From Terana coerulea (lineage: Eukaryota; Basidiomycota; Agaricomycetes; Polyporales; Phanerochaetaceae): a stretch of 64,000 nt of DNA. Shown here in pieces: positions 23,960 to 35,687 of the stretch. The notes below the pieces were generated by a model. That model saw only the letters and a list, made by a program, of their open reading frames with translations, was not told the DNA's origin and made no database searches. Within the stretch, counting starts at the first letter, position 1, and each line of letters begins with the position of its first letter. The stretch is from positions 62,001-126,000 of the forward strand of contig JAKOGH010000708.1 of the NCBI GenBank assembly GCA_024811115.1, read 5' to 3'. The translations under genes were made by a program, and so were the position numbers.

Positions 23960-26150
23960 ATGGCATTCCTCAAGCTCGCCGCGTCAGTAGCCTGCGCAAT
24001 TCTGCTTGCGTCGCACTCTGCTGCAGCACCCGCCGTTATTTCCTCGGCACCCGTGCCTACCAGCGCGGCGTCGTCGTTCGCAGTGTCTAGCAGCGCGGCG
24101 CTTCCGCTCAGCAGCAGCGTGGCCGTGTCCTCCGCCGCCGTGTCCTCCGTTGCGACCAGCGCCCCAGTCGCATCGAGCGGCTCCCTCGTGCCCGCAGTGT
24201 CCGCCTCGACCCTGCGCTCCGCGCCGCACAGCTCCTCGACAAGGGCCGTCGTCGTCCGCGTCAGCACCCTCCGCCCAGGAGACGGTGCCGTACGCGTCGG
24301 ACGAACCGAACGGTGTTATGTGGGGCCCTGACTACAAGCAGGACCCCGAGCCCATCCGCGGCTCTTTGGGCAGCACCATTCTCGGGCCTCAGAATGCGGC
24401 AGTCGATCTCCAAAACCCCGACTTCCTAGCGCCGCCCACCACCGACGCCGGGACAGTGTACGTTATGCCTCATGTCTCCTTTCTGATTGCTCTGAACTAA
24501 GACGGGTGTTTTCAGCGGCAACGCAAAGTGGCCGTTCAGCATGAGCCACAACCGGCTGCAGACAGGCGGTTGGGCCCGCCAACAGAACGGTGAATCTTAT
24601 TTGCGGCCCTGCTCTTGCGAATTTCCGCTCACGTGGACGTATTTTTAGTGGCCGTCTTGCCCATGGCGACCGAGATGGCGGGGGTTAACATGCGTCTGGA
24701 GGTGGGCGCGATACGGTAAGCTTCTCCACTCCATTTTCGAGGTGATGCATTTCTCACAGACGGCGCGATAGGGAATTGCACTGGCATAAGACCTCTGAGG
24801 TGGGCGACACTTTGCGATGTGGCGTGATGGCCCTGGCTGACTTGTACGTTACAGTGGGCATATGTCCTCAAGGTTCGCGATATTGCAGATGGAAATGTAA
24901 AGTTTGATGGCTCATCTGCTTGGTTGTAGGGATCTGTGCAAGTCACGTCTGTGAACCCGAGCGGCCAGAACTTTGTGGGCACTGTGGTAAGCTTTGGTGG
25001 CGTCGCACCTCCTTAAGCTTTGTAGGGCTCATTGACATTATTTGCTTTGTAGAATGCAGGTGACCTTTGGTTCTTCCCTGCTGGCATTCCACACTCTCTG
25101 CAGGCTACCGATGCCACTGCGGATGGCGCCGAGTTCCTTCTGGTGCGTGCCCACGTACAAGCTTCATGGAAATTAATTAGCTGATTTGAACCATCAGGTG
25201 TTCGATGACGGCAGCTTCAGCGAGGATTCAACCTTCCTGCTCACCGACTGGCTCTCACACGTCCCCAAGGACGTCCTCGCAAAGAACTTCCAGACCGACA
25301 TCTCTACGTTCGACGACCTCCCGGGCCAGGAGCTGTACATCTTCCCCGCAGGTCCGTGTCCCACACATTCCCCAACGCCGCTTTGACATACTGACGCCGT
25401 TGTGCGTGCTTGGTGTGACAGCTGCACCCGGCCCCGACTCGGACGCGCCGACCAGCCCGCAGGGCACGGTCTCCTAACCCGTACACGTTCAAGATGTCCG
25501 AGATGCAGGCGACCCAGACGCCAGGCGGCTCCGTCAAGATCGTCGACTCGCACACGTTCGCGATCTCGACGACGACCGCGGCCGCCGAAGTATCCGTCGA
25601 GCCCGGCGCGATGCGTGAGCTGCACTGGCACCCGACCCAGGACGAGTGGAGTTTCTTCCTGTGAGTATCAGCTGCGTTCGCGCAATTTGACGAGGTCAGC
25701 TAACGAGGTTTACAGTGAGGGCAATGCGCGGGTGACTGTCTTTGCTTCGCAGGGCAGCGCCAGGACGTTCAACTACCAGCCCGGTGACGTCGGTGAGTTC
25801 ATGTTCCAACATATGCATTGCAACATGTTTTGCTGAATATGCACAACAGGATACGTCCCCGGCACATTCGGCCACTATGTCGAGAACATCGGCGACACCA
25901 CGCTGCGCTACCTCGAGATCTTCAAGACCGACACCTTCCAGGATATCTCTCTCAGCCAGGTACGGGCTCCTCTAATGCTTCACAGGACCAGGTTTGCTGA
26001 CCATTACATTTTCAGTGGTTGGCGCTGACGCCGCCGGACATGGTCAAGGCGACGCTGAACCTCGATGACGAGGCCCTGAAACACCTGAGCAAGATCAAGC
26101 CGATTGTCGTCGGCCCCAGCGGTTCCAGCAACAGCAGTACGAGCTCTTGA
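23960..26150 (+). CDS. Oxalate decarboxylase 2 (secreted bicupin, frame breaks)
   Basis: Paralogue of the gene at 6133. Exons 3-9 and 11-12 have identical lengths in the two genes (74, 67, 28, 18, 57, 90, 154, 77, 110), and the last exon ends at TGA 26148-26150. It has a signal peptide, a Ser/Ala/Val-rich spacer, cupin 1 ([26 protein letters not shown]) and cupin 2 ([21 protein letters not shown]), with all metal ligands present. Two frame problems exist. Between about 24180 and 24290 the frame changes without a clear intron. In exon 10 an extra T near 25474 makes a TAA at 25475-25477; that exon is 239 bases instead of 238. Either the gene is newly inactivated or the sequence has indel errors. 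Role as for paralogue 1. Confidence 0.8.
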
Positions 26151-26506
26151 ATTGTGACGATCACGACTTTGCTTTGAACGCTTGGTTTCACTCTGACAAC
26201 TTGTTCACGATGTTGGTATCAGCTCCTGTCTGCCTTGCTCTCTCGATCGAGTGGTTTGTTCAGGATCGTTTTCCAAAATGCCCTAATTATGTCGAGTAGT
26301 TCGAGTAGTACTTATGACGATCCCGGGCTGCGCTGTGACTTCCTTTCAATACCATGAAATTCGTTCTGAACGCCTCCGTCTAAGCAACCTCCAATATAAT
26401 GATGTTCCCAACCACTACTGGTACAGTCCTCCCCGATCCTCCCGCCACTACGCCGCAGTGAAGTGATTACATAATCGACTGATCTTGGTTCTCATGCGTT
26501 ACCACA

Positions 26507-26956
26507 ATGCCCTCATCGCGCACAGTGCGCGGAATATTCTTATTTTGCGGTGGCGAGGATGTGCAGAACATTGACGTTCGGGTCAACGGTCACGGTGCGC
26601 AGGACGACGAGCCCGTACTGGACGCGTACTTTTCAGGAATGGCCTACGTCGTGCATCGAATCCGCCACGTCATACACCCCACTATGTACGAGAGCCAGGA
26701 CGGGAAGGTGCACCGCCAGATAAACACTGATATCTGGCACTACTATGTGTGGCATAGCATGCCCGGGCGACAGACGGAGGAAAAATATGTCGTGTACTAC
26801 AACCGCCGTCCCCAGCCTGAGGGTGCTCAGCCTCCTGGTGATCAGCAACGGAGGCCACCAACGACTTGCGTGAGCGACCGCAACGACATCGTTGTGTTAC
26901 GGCAAGCGATGAACCGCCTTGGGACGGTGCTTACTTCTGATCAAGGAGAGAGATGA
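26507..26956 (+). CDS. Orphan protein of 149 residues
   Basis: Not recognised. A single uninterrupted frame from ATG 26507 to TGA 26954-26956. The text is rich in aromatic and charged residues (QINTDIWHYYVWHSMPGRQ) with a Pro/Gln-rich stretch near the C-terminus (RRPQPEGAQPPGDQQRRPP). There is no signal peptide or membrane segment. It lies between oxalate decarboxylase 2 and the relic of a third one. It could be a lineage-specific gene or an exon of a decayed one. Confidence 0.45.
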   Translation: MPSSRTVRGIFLFCGGEDVQNIDVRVNGHGAQDDEPVLDAYFSGMAYVVHRIRHVIHPTMYESQDGKVHRQINTDIWHYYVWHSMPGRQTEEKYVVYYNRRPQPEGAQPPGDQQRRPPTTCVSDRNDIVVLRQAMNRLGTVLTSDQGER

Positions 26957-27317
26957 CAAGTTTGGCTTGCATGGTGTATTTAAGTGAGTTTACATTTCTT
27001 GGTCTGCTTAGAGACTAGAGTCCTAGACCGACTTGGTGTTTTACAGGTTTCTGAGGTCGTATCTGGCGTGAGCCCGCTGGTAATCTATGCACCGTGAAAT
27101 TGAATATCCGTGAGTATACGCACACCTCATATACGATGATATACATCCTACTGATACGGCCACGTAGCATCGATATTTGAATACACCTCATTAAATATTT
27201 GACTGCTACTTGTAGGCTGTGATTATCATGGCCTCTGCCGCTGTCGGCCGTCAAGGACATGTGTATAAGTAACTACACGTCGCATTCGGTATGCACATGG
27301 CACGTTGTGCTGCCTTG

Positions 27318-27592
27318 TCAAAAAGTCTCAAGACCGTCATCTTCCAGGACCCCTCTCTCTCTCTATTCTCGAACTCTCGGCCCAGGTAGGGATATTCTTC
27401 AACGCTTCACAACCCTGTTTTGCTGATGATGAGCTGTTTAGTGGCTGGCACCACCGTTGCCGGACATGGTCGTTAACGCGACGCTGAAAATCAACGAAGT
27501 GCTGGCGCACGTGAACCACGACATGCCGGTCGGCGTCGGCTCCAGCCAAACCAACTCAAGCAACAGCAGTTCAAGCTCGTGCATTGTTACTC
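27318..27592 (+). pseudogene. 3' relic of a third oxalate decarboxylase
   Basis: The stretch matches the last two exons of the genes at 6133 and 23960. CTCAAGACCGTCATCTTCCA corresponds to the FKTDTFQD codons, and an intron-like stretch follows with CTTCACA and TTTGCTGA words shared with the 25960-26015 intron. Then TGGCTGGCACC...CCGGACATGGT corresponds to [10 protein letters not shown], ending in an Asn/Ser-rich tail like ...SNSSTSS. The frame is disrupted and there are no upstream cupin exons, so it is a dead fragment about 1.2 kb downstream of the second gene. Confidence 0.75.
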
Positions 27593-28092
27593 ATGACCGT
27601 GCTTGCTATAGCCAATCTGGCATAAACTGTACAACTTGCTCGTCATGTCTCACTACATTTTATGCGCCGCCAGGTATTCAGAAACTCTCAAAGGAGCCAG
27701 ATTGTAGTAACAGATTGCGGAGAATACAGAGGTATAGTTTGGCTGTAGAATGTGCGTACGATGTAGATCAAGTGACATGTAAATGGGGGAAGAAAGGAAT
27801 ATAAAAGAGTGGCTGAGACTGAGAATAACAATGAGATATACTCAAATCCACGGACATGGGTTCTGATGGGGATTGTAGAGGATGTAAGCGAGACTCCTGA
27901 GGAGAAAGGGAAAATAAGGACGAACCAAGACGGAGACTGATAGAGTGAGGCACTCCGGTTGGTGATAGGTTGTCCGCATGATAGCGAGGGAGGAAGGTAT
28001 ACGCTGTCGTAGGTAGGGTCGCTTGCGGTAGTAGTAGTGTCGACGTCAAGTCGGTTGAGTCGAGCCGTCGAGAAATACAGGATGACAGCAGT

Positions 28093-29014
28093 CTAGAAAG
28101 CAAGTTCCGAGCCAGAAGGTTGAGGCAAGGCCGCAACGACATGGGGATACGAGCGCTCGACCGCCGACATGCAGTGTTGATAGTGGAAGATGTCCGATTC
28201 GCCTAGAGCCGCGTTCAGCACCAGGAAAGCTTCATCGCGTCCGAGTTCGCGTTCGCATTTCTCCCGCTCCATTCTAATGGCAAGTAAAAGCCGCTTTGCG
28301 GCGTCGCGTTTCCAGTTATCTTTGCGGTAAGTCCTCTTCTTTCTCTTCAAGGGCCTACCAGAGTCGCCCGTCTGCGCAATTGGGATAGGATCAGCTGCGG
28401 AGGTGAGCAGCTCCGTCACAGCACTGGTCTCTAGAGAAGCCTGGGGGCTTGGGAGCACGGAAGATTGAAGAGCTCGAGGTGGTAACGGGGCGAGTATCCG
28501 AGGAACGGATGTGGAGGGAATAGATGCTTCTATGTGCTGGTTCAAAGCACGCTTCTAAGCATCAAGAAAATGAGCTTCCAGAGTGAACGCGAGTGATGAT
28601 GCAGAAGCTGGATGCCTACCTTCCCTTGAGATCTATCTCGACCATCTCCTTAGACTTCCCAGCTGTTTCCGCCTCCCCCGCTACAGGTTGTGGGGCATCT
28701 TTGAGTTGAGAAGGGCTGGAAAGGGTCGGGGCTGGAGAGGGAAGGGAAGCACTGGCAGAAGCGAGCGTAGGCCCAGGAGCTTGGGAACGTGCACGGGTCG
28801 GAGCAGGAACCTCGTACATGACCGAAAGGAAGTCTCGGAGCGATATCTGGTCTTCATCCCTCCAACAAGTGAAACCAAAGTCGCTCGCTTTGACCGGCAC
28901 GTTGAGGAACGCCAGAGTCGCCAGTGCCGTGTCGAAAGCCGCCTCAGAGTACGTGTGCGCCTCGACGAAGCCTTTAACCAGAGCGGAGGTGGCGAGGGGC
29001 TGGTGCACGGACAT
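28093..29014 (-). CDS. Repeat-family gene copy D (diverged)
   Basis: Function not recognised. The first exon starts at ATG 29014-29012 (MSVHQPLATSALVKGFVEAH) and resembles the N-terminal domain of copies A and B (HQPLATASLVKCFLDAH). A Ser/Pro/Ala-rich linker follows. The last exon (about 28554 to 28093) contains a basic cluster (PLKRKKRTYRKDNWKRD) and a C-terminal helical part parallel to that of copy A. A GTAGGC donor near 28619 and a TTAG acceptor near 28555 suggest an intron, but phases 2 and 0 do not match, so either the splice is different or one base is wrong. This is the most diverged family member and the only one with both ends present and no internal stop in either exon. Confidence 0.5.
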
Positions 29015-29444
29015 CTTGAAAAATACAGGGCCTAGGATAGATAGATTGCTCAGGCCCGAAAGGTGGTTATGATGGCCCAGGGAAACAAATGGGAGAAGAG
29101 TACGAGAATGAAGCTCGAGGGGGGACGCAAGAGGGGTTATATGGTGGAAGCTCTGAAAGACCCGGGATTTTTGGTTCGACTTCTTGAACGGTCATGTCGG
29201 GCCGGTCGTGTTTGACGCTTCGGCCAACGCCGTTTCAAAAGCAGCGATCTGTCCGTTTTGGGCCCGAAGACGGGCTCAACCGAAACTCAAGACTCATTGC
29301 ACGACGCACTAAACAGCTAAATATATCAATGGTAGCCTTCAAGTAACTCTCCGTACCTGGATCTGCTGAAACAAAAATGCCGCTGACTTGGATACACAAG
29401 TCATGGTTGCGGAAAGAGTTGCAAAGCCGACAAAACACCACAAA

Positions 29445-29997
29445 GTCTACTCCTTCCATAGACTGTACGTCATCTGCTCGGGAGAGGGCGGTAAGGGTTG
29501 TGGCGGGCGTCGGCACGATTACAATGACAGGCTCCGTAGGGGTAGAGGCAGCGGGCGCTGTGGCGAGCATCGGCGTAGACTCGAGAGTGTCGAACTCGAT
29601 ATCTTCGCTCTGAGGAGTACTAGCGGTGGCGGCCGCCTTCTTCGTGACTGGGCGAGCGCGGGCAGTGTCCTTCTTAACCGTATAACCCTGCCGCTCGTGT
29701 ATGGCCAGCATTTTGCCTCCGGCTCGATGCATAAGCGACATGAAATCTCGGAGTCCTGCCTGGTTGCAGTCAGCCCGGACCCATTTAAGACCAGATTTGG
29801 TGCGGATTGATTGGGATGTTGTAGCACCCCAACGTATCGAGGGCAAGCTTGAAGGCTGCATCGTCGTAGATGTGGGCCTCGAGGAAGCATCGGACAACAG
29901 AAGAGGTAGCGAGCGGCTAGTACACGTTCTTGTTGCCAGATGCCTCGGCGGCGAGCGCAGGAGAGACGACGCTCGAGGTGGCAGCGATAGTGATACT
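29445..29997 (-). pseudogene. Repeat-family gene copy C, decayed
   Basis: The sequence aligns with the first exon of copies A and B (e.g. DCNQAGLRDFMSLMHR against DCDQAGLRNFMMIMNR). The start codon is lost (ATC), the codon equivalent to the Gln of HQPL is TAG, and a frameshift separates the two halves of the N-terminal domain. Similarity ends near 29445 after the QSMEGV equivalent, so the intron, second exon and hairpin region are missing. The upstream promoter-like region is nevertheless close to that of copy B. Confidence 0.65.
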
Positions 29998-30047
29998 CGC
30001 TAGCAGGAGATGAAGGGGAGGAAGGGGTGAGCATGAAATTGAGAGAG

Positions 30048-30138
30048 CGAAAGACATGGGGATTTATATGTTTTGAAGACTCCCCAGTCACGAAATTGCT
30101 GCCCATTGGCGATAAACAGAGTGTGTCTCGATCGTGTC
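30048..30138 (-). promoter_or_regulatory. Promoter region shared by repeat copies C and B
   Basis: Two blocks match 35757-35847 upstream of copy B: an AACATATAAAT TATA-like block at 30048-30075, and GGCGATAAACAGAG with TCTCGATCGTGTC at 30105-30138. The spacing between blocks is the same. This is the probable core promoter of the family. Confidence 0.5.
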
Positions 30139-30235
30139 AGTGAGATGAACGACTGAAGCGCGTCGGGCGTCCACGTCGGGCGTCGGGCAATGCCGGCCGG
30201 CGGCAACCTACGGCCAGAAAGTCCGGCCGGCTGGG

Positions 30236-30812
30236 CCTCCCGTTCGCGGAACATGTCCCGAACGTGTTCGCGAACAACCGCCCTAATCTAGTGGCCAGCT
30301 GTGACAACGATATTTGCCGTGCGTGACCCGCCTTTGTTTGCTCCTCCGCCATTTTGGGCAGTCGCGTACAGTTTGGCGCTGCCTCCAAATTCCCTCGGGC
30401 GCGGTGAATCTCGACATTTACCGCTATGCCAAGCCCGCGACGTGCACAAAATCTACCAATTATGTCTCGGGTCTTTATCAGTGTGCTGTTGGTGTACTGT
30501 ACCGAGACCCGCAGTGCTTGACATGCTCACATTCAGACAAGGTGGCCATTCGTGACACTATACTACATAGTACTTAAGGGCGGCCGGGGCTACAACTACT
30601 GTGAGAGGGATTGCTGGATTAATAGTAATATAACTGAATACTATGCAGTATAGTACATTAGTAATTACTTACCGGGGAACAAAGCGAGTGTACTTAATGA
30701 CTGGTCATTGGCCTTGAGAGGCCCTGGTCACGACAATAGGTCACAGTGACAGCCGGCGTGATGTTCGTCACCCTTGTTCGCGAACGTGTTCCGAACGTGT
30801 TCGCCGAACAAA
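30236..30812. repeat. Possible small element with TTCGCGAA-containing ends
   Basis: CGAACGTGTTCGCGAACAA at about 30260-30278 recurs in inverted form as TTGTTCGCGAACGTGTTCCG at about 30771-30790. The sequence between the two ends is AT-rich and non-coding. The ends are themselves partly palindromic, so the inverted arrangement is only suggestive of a miniature element. Confidence 0.3.
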
Positions 30813-31521
30813 CCTCCCAGCCGTCCGGACGTTCTCCCTACGGCAGCATCACCGTTTTGGGAACGGCATTGACCGAGGCGCAAGTGTCTTCGTATCGTGC
30901 CTCGAAGTCACCGACTCGTGAGTAGTATCTCTAGTATCACGGACCCTAGATGCTGAAGCGGATATGGTTCGGTCGAAGTGCTCGTGCTTCAATATGTCGA
31001 AGATTGGGGCCGAGGGGATGCCGCGCTGAGGAGAAATGCACAACGATGTAGGAGGGTTCGCCATCAGCGGAAAACGACAGTTACGGCTCAATTATATATG
31101 GTGCGAATTGAAGACACTATCCGACCTACTCTATCTTACATATATATGACAGTAGCATCCACTAGACTCGAGCCCGATACGCAATTAACATAAATCCCTT
31201 CACCTTCCGACTCGCTTCCGACTCAGACTGGGCCTCACTCCACTGCCTCGCCAACTTCGACATCTTGACGTCGAGATTGAACTTACTTCTACTCAATCTA
31301 CCACGACACTTAATCTGTCTAGGACCGCTCTTAAGGTTGTTATCGTCGAGACAGGCATGGTGCTATCTGCTTCATGTACTGTTCGGTACTTCAAGTTCTC
31401 AAGCCAGAAGACTCGTGTATACTTAAAGTATCATGGTAGGTCCTGTCGCTCATCTTGGCGTATCCCGTTCTCTCTTCTCATCCGGCACACTCCCCTCTAA
31501 TTTGGTAGCATTTTTGGAGCA

Positions 31522-33200
31522 ATGAGCGTAGCGGCTGTTCCCGCACTGTATGTCTCAGTTTGGCCCATACCCTTATTGTGAGTTATGTGAGTCGCTGAGA
31601 CGAATCTTCGCAGAGTCGCCGACAACTACCTGGCCTGCGCTATCGGTGGTACGTACGCTGTCTGGCACACATAATGAGCAAAATACTAACGACTGTTCAT
31701 ATCAGCCTTAGTCATACATGAATACTTCACAACAATTGACCAGGAAGTGGTCGTTGTGTGGAGAAGACGGCGCACTGTAACAACCGTGCTCCTTATATCG
31801 ACTCGCTGGGTAATGCTCCTCACCGGTATATCCCTTATGCAACAGCTGGTGTTGACCTCACAGGTGGGTGATATAAGTGAAAGTGCTGCCTGAAAGTAAT
31901 TGCTGACTTACTACAGGAGTGCGTATACAAGACTTAACTGCCTATGGCCTGCCCGACTAAGCTAACCACGCGTTAGCTGCGAGGCCTCAACAATTGCCGC
32001 ACAAGTGCTGTCTTTAGTCGGCTCCACCCAAATAGCCCGTACGCTCTCACGCTTACGTCTGTTTCTTCGATGTGCTTCACCAATCATTACGCAGTATTCG
32101 CCGCGCTGCGGGTTTGGTCAATATGGGACTATCGCCTTACTGTGCCTGGGATTATCCTCGCTCTTGGACTTGTCCCTATGTGCATTAATATAGTAAGTCG
32201 TTGGAGCACTGATAGATTTTCCAGTCTATCTCATACGTCGTTGCAATATGCAGTATTACGTCGCGATATCAACCTATCAGTACTTTGGACCGCCTCTCAG
32301 CATATGCGTCCAGGTAGTCAATGTTCTTGGGACCGGATTAACCATGTACGTGGCATTTCGCACATGTCTGTGACTTCTGGCGACTGAAGAAGGTGTACTT
32401 AGATGTATGTTTCCCACCCTATCGCGCGGGATATTTTGGTCTCATAGAGCTCCCCAGCAGAATATTTCTCTCGACTCTCATTGATACTGATGGACACCAT
32501 CGTGCTGATAGCAACCTGGATGAAGACGTACAGCCAGATCCAGGACGCTCGCAAGGCTCGCCAGCGGATTCCAGTTTCCCAGTGTCTTATACGCGATGGT
32601 GCGTTCACTTTTCGTACCGTCGTGGATTCCAATATTGAATCTTCACGGCACTCAGGCACTATCTACTTCATGTGAGGGCTGCCTGAGATACTACTGCAGT
32701 TACTTATGATTAATATTCGGCGTTGATAGAATGATGCTCGTCATGAACGTGACTCAAATGTTCACATTTCGGAGCATCAGTACGTCGTTTATTAACAAAT
32801 GGCCGTTTCACTGAGTTTCCTCGATTGTAACAGATATTTATCCGATAATAACTTGCATGGTAAGCACGTCGTGCTATATGCTAGATTGTGACGAGCTAAT
32901 TGACCATTCACACCGTCCCAACCAAAGCCTCTCCTGTTCGTAAGCCGGTTCATGATGAACCTCCGACAAATCACCTCGGCAGACGAACACTCGAGCACCA
33001 ATACTCAAGTCACTCAGCACGCCGCCCACTTCTCGGCATTGCACTTCCATGTCCCATCAAGCATTGTAGGTGATATCGGTGCACCCCTTGACTTCGGAAG
33101 AAGCGCGCCTGCGGTGTCTGGCATTGAGGAGGAAGACCCAATCAGCGCAGACATCACATCTGGAGGGTGCGATGCACACCCGTCTCCGAGCGTTTCATGA
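31522..33200 (+). CDS. DUF6533-type multi-pass membrane protein 1
   Basis: Membrane protein of a family expanded in basidiomycetes, function unknown. It starts MSVAAVPAL at ATG 31522 and is spliced to VADNYLACAIGALVIHEYFT, then TIDQEVVVVWRRRRTVTTVL (the DUF6533 signature of a Tyr/Phe-rich helix followed by a Trp and basic cluster). Later exons encode AALRVWSIWDYRLTVPGIIL, DTIVLIATWMKTYSQIQDAR, PVSQCLIRDG, and a final SRFMMNLRQ followed by a hydrophilic tail to TGA 33198-33200. Around seven hydrophobic helices can be read across the exons. Some internal splice sites, around 32330-32460, are not resolved. It is diverged from the tandem pair at 36584-40900. Confidence 0.7.
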
Positions 33201-33912
33201 ATCTTCCCCAGCATTCCAGGTGAGTACGACCGTGCTGATTCAACCGTACACCAATTATCAACGCTCTACGTTCAAGCTCTCGCATGAGTTGTCCAAGAAT
33301 ACATGGGTATAGCAGCTTCGGGATATCCAATATGCTGGAATTGTTTCTCAGCGACCGATAGGAATCATGGCTTGGCTCGGGATGAAATGGCATACAAGTG
33401 CTGACATGAGCTCGATAAATATCTAAGACTATATTCGATATGGTAACACTGCTGCTATGGAGGCTTGATGGAGGCTACTACAGTAATACAGAGGCACTAT
33501 CGCCTGAGGTAGTAAATGAGACAGAAATATAGAGGAATATCCACGACATGAGATACAGGTTGAGACCGAGACGGATACAGGGATATGACAAGGTCCGTAA
33601 GACGTATAGATAGTAATAATTATCTTGTGGGGTATCGGGGACGATGATGAGAGGAAGGAGAAAGATAAATCTAAACAAGGACGGATACAGAGACAAAATT
33701 GAGTCCATGAAATGATAGATTGGGAAAATCACTGCAGAATGTGCGGAGACTGGCGGACTTAGAGAGACCGGGATGAGGCCAGGAGGCCGCTGAGACAAGC
33801 GACTTGAGCGACTTCACCAAGGACTGGAGCGACGATGACTTGAGGGACGACGAGAAACACGGACGGAGACGACGAGAACCTCCACATAGGAGGAAAGAAA
33901 CGGTGGCGTCTA

Positions 33913-34144
33913 GCTTGAGGGTGCTTTAAAAGCACTCAGCTGAAGAAGACAGTGGAGTCGCGCTTCAGGGTGCTTTTGCAGCACTCGGCCGAAGAAAGAC
34001 GATGGAGTCGCGCTTCAGGGTGCTCTTGCAGCACTCGGCGGAAGGCGGCGTGAATGGTGGTGCTCGCGAGGTGTGATCTTCAGGACGAGAGGTAGTCGAC
34101 GGCGGTATCCTACTTGAGGGTGCTTCTAGAGCACTCGGCTGAAG
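33913..34144 (-). repeat. Tandem stem-loop units in repeat copy B
   Basis: Four units lie at 33914-33945, 33963-33994, 34013-34044 and 34113-34144. Each has the invariant GTGCT/AGCAC stem, outer arms CTTC (or CTTG)...GAAG and a five-base loop that differs between units (TTAAA, TTTGC, CTTGC, TCTAG). Unit starts are 49, 50 and 100 bases apart. Copy A keeps three such units, so about one 50-base unit was gained or lost. Confidence 0.75.
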
Positions 34145-34389
34145 TAGGTGGTCGCCGACAATAACCTGGGATCGTGAGGAGGGGGCAGCGATGTCGCATC
34201 CGAAGGCGCCTAAGCTGGTGCTCGGTCCGGAGGCGATGGCGGGCTGTCCGCGAGGTACTGAGGAAAGGAGGTGCGTCGTCTCGTCGTCGTCGTTGGTGAA
34301 GTCCAGTGTCGTCAGTAGAGTCGAATGTCGCGGTGTTGATGTCAAGTCGCCCAAGTGAAAGTGTCTCAAGAGTTCAGAGTGGTCGCAGT

Positions 34390-35687
34390 CTAAGCTGTAG
34401 GATAGAAGCCAAGGCCGGCGAGACGAGAAGAGACCACCGCAGCCTGAGACGAGCCCTCGAAAGTACGTTGAGAGTAGGCGCGGTCGGCAGCGGTCGGCGC
34501 AGATGAACCTGCGAGCAGCAAGAGAAGGGCTTCAGCTCCTTCGCGTTCGCGTACTTCGGGGTCTGCCTGGTTGGTTTTCATCACGGCGATGCGGATGTTC
34601 TGGCCGGCGCGGCGCGTCCTTCGCTTCTTCGTCTTTTCAGCCCGGTCGGATTCGTCTGCCTGCGTCGAAGGAGAGGTGGAGTTGGTCTCAGGAGCAGGGT
34701 TGAGCTGTCGAAGCGCTGGCCGATGGGAGGCTCTGCGGACTGGAAACCTGGGGAGACCGACGAATGCGAGACGGAAGCGCAGCAATCGGGCGAGAGGCCG
34801 TCAGCGCTGTACATTCGTTAGATTGTTCGATAGGCTGAGGGGGAGGCGTAGAGGTAGTAGTTTGTGCGAGTAGAACTGTTGAAGCGGTTGCCAATGGCAC
34901 GTCTTGAGGACTAGAGGGCAGCGGGGCAACTGGACGGGACGTGACCGGGGCTACTGGCAGTGAGGCAGGTTGCTCTTCGTCCTGAATCATAGGGTACTGC
35001 TGGTGCGTGATGAGCACCCAAGTAGGCTACACTGCACGCAGACACCATGTACTCACCTGTTCCTTTGCACCCAAGACCCGTAACTTCTCCAGACTTCTCC
35101 AAGTCAATGCTTCCTGCTATGCCTTCCATAGGCTGTGCGACATCTTCGCCAGAGGGGATAGTAGTGGCTAAGGCGGGAGCCAGACTGGAAGCGGAAGCAG
35201 GCGTCGGCAAGGTCACAACAGCGGGCTCCGCAGGAGTAGGGGCAGTCACAGGAGCGGGCGCGGTGGCGAGTGTCGGCGTAGACTCGACATCATCGACTTC
35301 CATATCTTCGCATTGAGGAGCAACAGCGGTGGCGGTCACCTTCGTGACTGGACTGGAGTGGGCGGCGTCCTGCTTGGCCTTGCTACGTTCTCCATCGTGG
35401 TAGGCCAGCATTCTGTTTGCAAAGCGATTCATAATCATCATGAAATTCCGGAGTCCTGCCTGGTCGCAGTCGACCGGTACGAATTTGACACCATGTTGGT
35501 GCGGATTGATTGGGATGTTGTAGTACCCCAACGTATCGAGAGCAAGCTTGAAGGCTGCATCGTCGTGGTTGTGGGCGTCGAGGAAGCATTTGACAAGAGA
35601 AGCGGTAGCGAGCGGCTGGTGCAGGCCCTCAGTGCCAGATGCCTCGGCGGTGGGCGCAGGAGAAACGACGCTCGAGGTGACAGCCAT
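34390..35687 (-). pseudogene. Repeat-family gene copy B, frameshifted
   Basis: The ATG at 35687-35685 opens MAVTSSVVSPAPTAEASGTE, followed by the family N-terminal domain, the Ala/Pro/Thr linker and, after an intron with GTGAGT donor, the second exon with a basic cluster (KTKKRRTRR) and the C-terminal part ending GLGFYPTA. Relative to copy A there is one extra base just before the splice donor (near 35070) and a further frame change near 34690 in exon 2, so the product would end early. Either this copy is a pseudogene or the two positions are sequence errors. It supplies the N-terminus that copy A lacks. Confidence 0.6.
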
